A stretch of DNA of 64,000 bases from Desertimonas sp963786985 (GTDB lineage: Bacteria; Actinomycetota; Acidimicrobiia; Acidimicrobiales; Ilumatobacteraceae), in contig CAWBBL010000009.1 of NCBI GenBank assembly GCA_963786985.1, positions 248,001-312,000 on the forward strand. Reading direction: 5' to 3'. Numbering within the stretch: position 1 is the first letter of the stretch; each line of letters begins with the position of its first letter. Below, piece by piece: positions 61,352-64,000 of this stretch. The position numbers and the translations under genes were made by a program. The notes beneath the pieces are model-generated. The model was not told where the DNA came from and ran no database searches. It saw only the letters and a program-made list of their open reading frames with translations.

Positions 61352-63448
61352 CTACGAGGCTTTCGAGCGCTCGGCGACGAGCTTGCTCGTGAGGTGTTGG
61401 GGGAGCACGTCGTAGTGATCGTGGACGGCTTCGAACGAGCCGCGGCCGCCGGTCATCGAGCGCAGGTCGACGGCGTAGCGCTGGATCTCGCCGGCCGGGA
61501 CCATTGCCGTGATCTCGATGTGCCCGTCGCCGAGCGGGTTGGAACCGCTGACCCGGCCACGCCGGGAGTTGATGTCACCGAGCACGTCGCCCTGCATCGA
61601 CTCGGGCACGGTGACGGTGAGCTGGGAGACCGGCTCGAGGACCACCGGGGATGCCTTGGCCAGCGCCTCCTTGAGCCCTACCGACGCGGCGGTGCGGAAG
61701 GCCATGTCGGACGAGTCGACCGAGTGGAACTTGCCGTCGTAGCACTCGACCTTGACGTCGACGACGGGAAATCCGAAGGCGCCACCGGTGGCCATCGTCT
61801 CCTCGACGCCCTTGTGCACGGCGGGGAGGAAGTTGCGGGGAATCGCCCCGCCGACGATCTTGTCGACGAACTCGCTGCCCGAGCCACGAGTCGTGGGTTC
61901 GACGCGCATGTTGACGACGGCGTACTGCCCGTGTCCGCCGCTCTGCTTCTTGACCTTGCCCTCGGCGTCGGCGTTGGCCGAGATCGTCTCGCGGTAGGGA
62001 ACCTTGACCTCGGCCGTGGACACGTTGACCCCGAACTTGCGGGCGAGGCGCTCCAAGGCGACTGCGACGTGAGTGTCGCCGGCACCACAGAGCACGGTCT
62101 GGTGGGTCTCCTCGGAGCGCAGGACGCGCAGCGTGGGATCCTCGCTCACCAGTCGGTTGAGGGAGTCGGACAGCTTGTCGTCGTCGGACTGTGTGACTGG
62201 CTCGAGAGCCAGCTGATAGTTCGGTGACGGGGCGACCGGCGGCTCGACCCTCACCGGTGAGCCCTTGGCGGCGAGCGTCGAGTGGCTCGGGGTAGCTGCC
62301 AGCTTGGCGATGCCACCGAGATCGCCGGCCACGATGTGGTTGACGGTGACATGCTCCTTGCCGCGCAGGTGGAACAGGCCGTGCATCCGCTCTTCCGTGG
62401 AGGTCGTGGTGTTGATCAGCCGGTCGTCGCCGTGGACCGTGCCAGACAGGACCTTGAACAGCGAGACCTGACCGACGAACTGGTCAGCGACCGTCTTGAA
62501 CACGTAGGCCACCGACGCTCCCGTCGCATCGGCCGGGACGGGCACGCTCTCGGTGCCTCCGACCACCGTGGTCGGTCGATCGGCGGGCGACGGACCGAGC
62601 TGGCAGATGTAGTCGGCGAGCCGATCGATCCCCACGCCGGTCGTCGCCGACCCGAGCAATACGGGAAACTCGGCGCACGTCAGCACCTCCCCGGCGAGTG
62701 TCCGCTCGAGCTCGGCGGCACTGGGAACCTCACCGGACAGGTAGCGCTCGAGTTGCTCGTCGTCGCCGGCGACGATCTCCTCGACGACCTCGTCGTGCAG
62801 GCGATGCTCTTCCTCGGCGACCTCGGCGGGCAGCGGCTCGCTGTGGTGGGTGCCGTCGGTCTCGTACTCGAGGCCTTCGTCGGTGAGCACGTCGGCCACC
62901 CCGTGCAGCTGCTCCTCCTCACCGAGCGGGAGTTCGAGCGGCACGAACCCGTTGCCGAACGTCGCCCGCAACTGGTCGAGGGTGCGGTGGAAGTCGGCGC
63001 GCGGCTTGTCCTCCTTGTTGACGAACACGAGCCGGGGAATGTTGCGGGCCGCGCATCGCCGCCATGCCGCCTCGGTGCCGACCTCGACACCGTCGACGGC
63101 GCTGACCACGAGCACAGCGAGGTCGGCGACGGCGAGGGCGGCATCGACCTCTCCGACGAAGTCGGCGTAGCCGGGCGTGTCGAGGAGGTTGATCTTGTAC
63201 GTCGCCTCCTCGCCCGTGGCTGGGTCGGTCGTCCTCCACTCCAGCGGGGCGACCGCCAGAGAGATCGACATCTTGCGCTTGATCTCCTCCGGCTCGGTGT
63301 CCATCACGGTGCTGCCCTCGTCGGTGCTCCCTGCCCGTTGGAGCACGCCGGCCCGGTACAGCACGGCCTCGGCGAGCGAGGTCTTGCCACTACCGCTGTG
63401 GCCGACGAGAGCGACATTTCGTATACGGTCGGTCGTCGGAGCGTTCAA
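61352..63448 (-). CDS. Elongation factor G-like GTPase (FusA2 type)
   Basis: A 698-residue paralogue of EF-G. G1 is GHSGSGKTSL (K22), G3 is DTPGYADFVGEVDAALAVAD and G4 is VNKEDKPRADF, followed by domains II-V with SGGHGQYAVVNMRVEP in domain IV. The G4 motif NKED differs from the canonical NKMD of translating EF-G, as in the FusA2-like actinobacterial group whose role in translation is uncertain. TTG at 63448 is chosen because AAGGGGGAAAG lies directly upstream; in-frame extensions reach into the divergent acyltransferase region and are not coding. Confidence 0.88.
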   Translation of the reverse strand: MNAPTTDRIRNVALVGHSGSGKTSLAEAVLYRAGVLQRAGSTDEGSTVMDTEPEEIKRKMSISLAVAPLEWRTTDPATGEEATYKINLLDTPGYADFVGEVDAALAVADLAVLVVSAVDGVEVGTEAAWRRCAARNIPRLVFVNKEDKPRADFHRTLDQLRATFGNGFVPLELPLGEEEQLHGVADVLTDEGLEYETDGTHHSEPLPAEVAEEEHRLHDEVVEEIVAGDDEQLERYLSGEVPSAAELERTLAGEVLTCAEFPVLLGSATTGVGIDRLADYICQLGPSPADRPTTVVGGTESVPVPADATGASVAYVFKTVADQFVGQVSLFKVLSGTVHGDDRLINTTTSTEERMHGLFHLRGKEHVTVNHIVAGDLGGIAKLAATPSHSTLAAKGSPVRVEPPVAPSPNYQLALEPVTQSDDDKLSDSLNRLVSEDPTLRVLRSEETHQTVLCGAGDTHVAVALERLARKFGVNVSTAEVKVPYRETISANADAEGKVKKQSGGHGQYAVVNMRVEPTTRGSGSEFVDKIVGGAIPRNFLPAVHKGVEETMATGGAFGFPVVDVKVECYDGKFHSVDSSDMAFRTAASVGLKEALAKASPVVLEPVSQLTVTVPESMQGDVLGDINSRRGRVSGSNPLGDGHIEITAMVPAGEIQRYAVDLRSMTGGRGSFEAVHDHYDVLPQHLTSKLVAERSKAS

Positions 63449-63565
63449 TCCACTTTCCCCCTTGGTTTCGACCGAATCGTAGTGGGTGGTCAGCGCACGT
63501 GAATCCGGGCTCGACGACCATCCACCCACCGGTAGACCGGCGCCTATCGTCGGGGGAGCGTGGAG

Positions 63566-64000
63566 GTGACCGAGGAGCGCTTCGTCTATCAGCCGGCTCT
63601 CGACGGAGTGCGCGCTATCGCCGTCCTCCTCGTGCTCGCGTACCACGCCGGTTTCGGCTGGATGTCGGGCGGCTACGTCGGCGTGTCGGTGTTCTTCACG
63701 CTGTCGGGCTTTCTCATCACGTCACTGGCGCTCGCCGAGCACGATCGAACGGGAAGGATCGACATCGGGGCGTTCTATGCCCGGCGTGTGCGCCGGCTGC
63801 TGCCCGCCAGCGTGGTGTGTCTGGCCGGGGTGATCGTCGCCGCCCAGCTGCACCAGTTCGACGGCATCACGGAACTACGCCGGGACCTGTGGGCCGCCGT
63901 CGCCCAGGTGTACAACTGGGTGCTGCTGGCCAAGGCCGACAGCTACGCCACCGAGATGGCCAAGACGGCGGGTCAGCGGTCGCCACTCGACCACTACTGG
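63566..64000 (+). CDS. OafA-type acyltransferase 3, 5' part (cut by window end)
   Basis: The first 145 residues of a second acyltransferase-3 membrane protein: RFVYQPALDGVRAIAVLLVL, GYVGVSVFFTLSGFLITSLA, YARRVRRLLPASVVCLAGVI. It parallels the protein at 24807. GTG at 63566 has GGGGGAG about 7 bp upstream; GTG at 63560 is possible. The sequence runs off the window without a stop. Confidence 0.88.
   Translation, partial: MTEERFVYQPALDGVRAIAVLLVLAYHAGFGWMSGGYVGVSVFFTLSGFLITSLALAEHDRTGRIDIGAFYARRVRRLLPASVVCLAGVIVAAQLHQFDGITELRRDLWAAVAQVYNWVLLAKADSYATEMAKTAGQRSPLDHYW

Noticed and set aside
1..64000. CRISPR arrays, tRNA or rRNA genes
   Set aside because: No regularly spaced repeats, no cloverleaf-like sequence and no rRNA segments were recognised; a covariance-model scan would be decisive.

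Overview
The window is a GC-rich chromosomal segment of an actinobacterium. A mycofactocin precursor gene, a mycofactocin-type alcohol dehydrogenase, an Nei2-like glycosylase, a 13E12/DUF222 HNH protein with an actinobacterial LexA box and a LytR-CpsA-Psr protein all point there. Many acyl-CoA-type genes and a seven-gene Mrp sodium/proton antiporter operon suggest a marine or alkaline-tolerant member of the Acidimicrobiia (for example an Ilumatobacter relative), but that rank is inference. No rRNA, tRNA, CRISPR or complete insertion sequence was seen.

Layout. 0-8 kb: NlpC/P60 hydrolase, APH-like kinase, phytoene-desaturase-like oxidoreductase, then on the minus strand a compact mycofactocin locus (a 40-residue mftA, an mftC whose N-terminus looks like a shortened MftB, and plsY), facing a HelD-type helicase. 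8-14 kb: mrp/mnh A-G antiporter operon with ATGA/GTGA overlaps. 14-19 kb: sulfate assimilation and siroheme synthesis (cobA, sulfite reductase, cysH, cysG-N-type gene), then the NDMA/mycofactocin-type alcohol dehydrogenase. 19-28 kb: LCP protein, valS and cysS (divergent), an OafA-type acyltransferase, a lipoprotein and an acyl-CoA dehydrogenase. 29-36 kb is the accessory region: an orphan Trypco1-like protein, Hsp20, a YihY membrane protein, a winged-helix regulator, gene remnants, and a 95-bp inverted repeat that duplicates a divergent promoter; then a DHFR-like reductase and an ArsR/SRPBCC operon. 36-41 kb holds a giant (~1,440 aa) unrecognised protein ending in a DUF2272-like domain, followed by an Hcp-family (type VI tube-like) protein. 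41-48 kb: sulfatase, cupin, GH63-like glycosidase, bicupin and an SOS-controlled HNH protein. 48-64 kb: 2'-5' RNA ligase-like and ERCC4 nuclease genes, galactokinase, DUF480 protein, cyclase, gpsA, acyl-CoA dehydrogenase, DUF4916 protein, nei2, an ABC exporter pair, an EF-G paralogue, and the start of a second acyltransferase.

Two sequence-wide patterns stand out. First, nine genes (including valS, mnhD, sulfite reductase and cysH) carry twelve apparent frameshifts, and all twelve have the same sign: one extra base, +1. This looks like an insertion-biased assembly error, but the polarity is striking. Second, gene borders are decorated with long hairpins, some of which belong to small dispersed repeat families present in both orientations.

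The best candidates for something undescribed are the Hcp-plus-giant-protein pair, the minimal mycofactocin locus with a truncated MftB-MftC fusion, and the duplicated regulator/promoter around hsp20.
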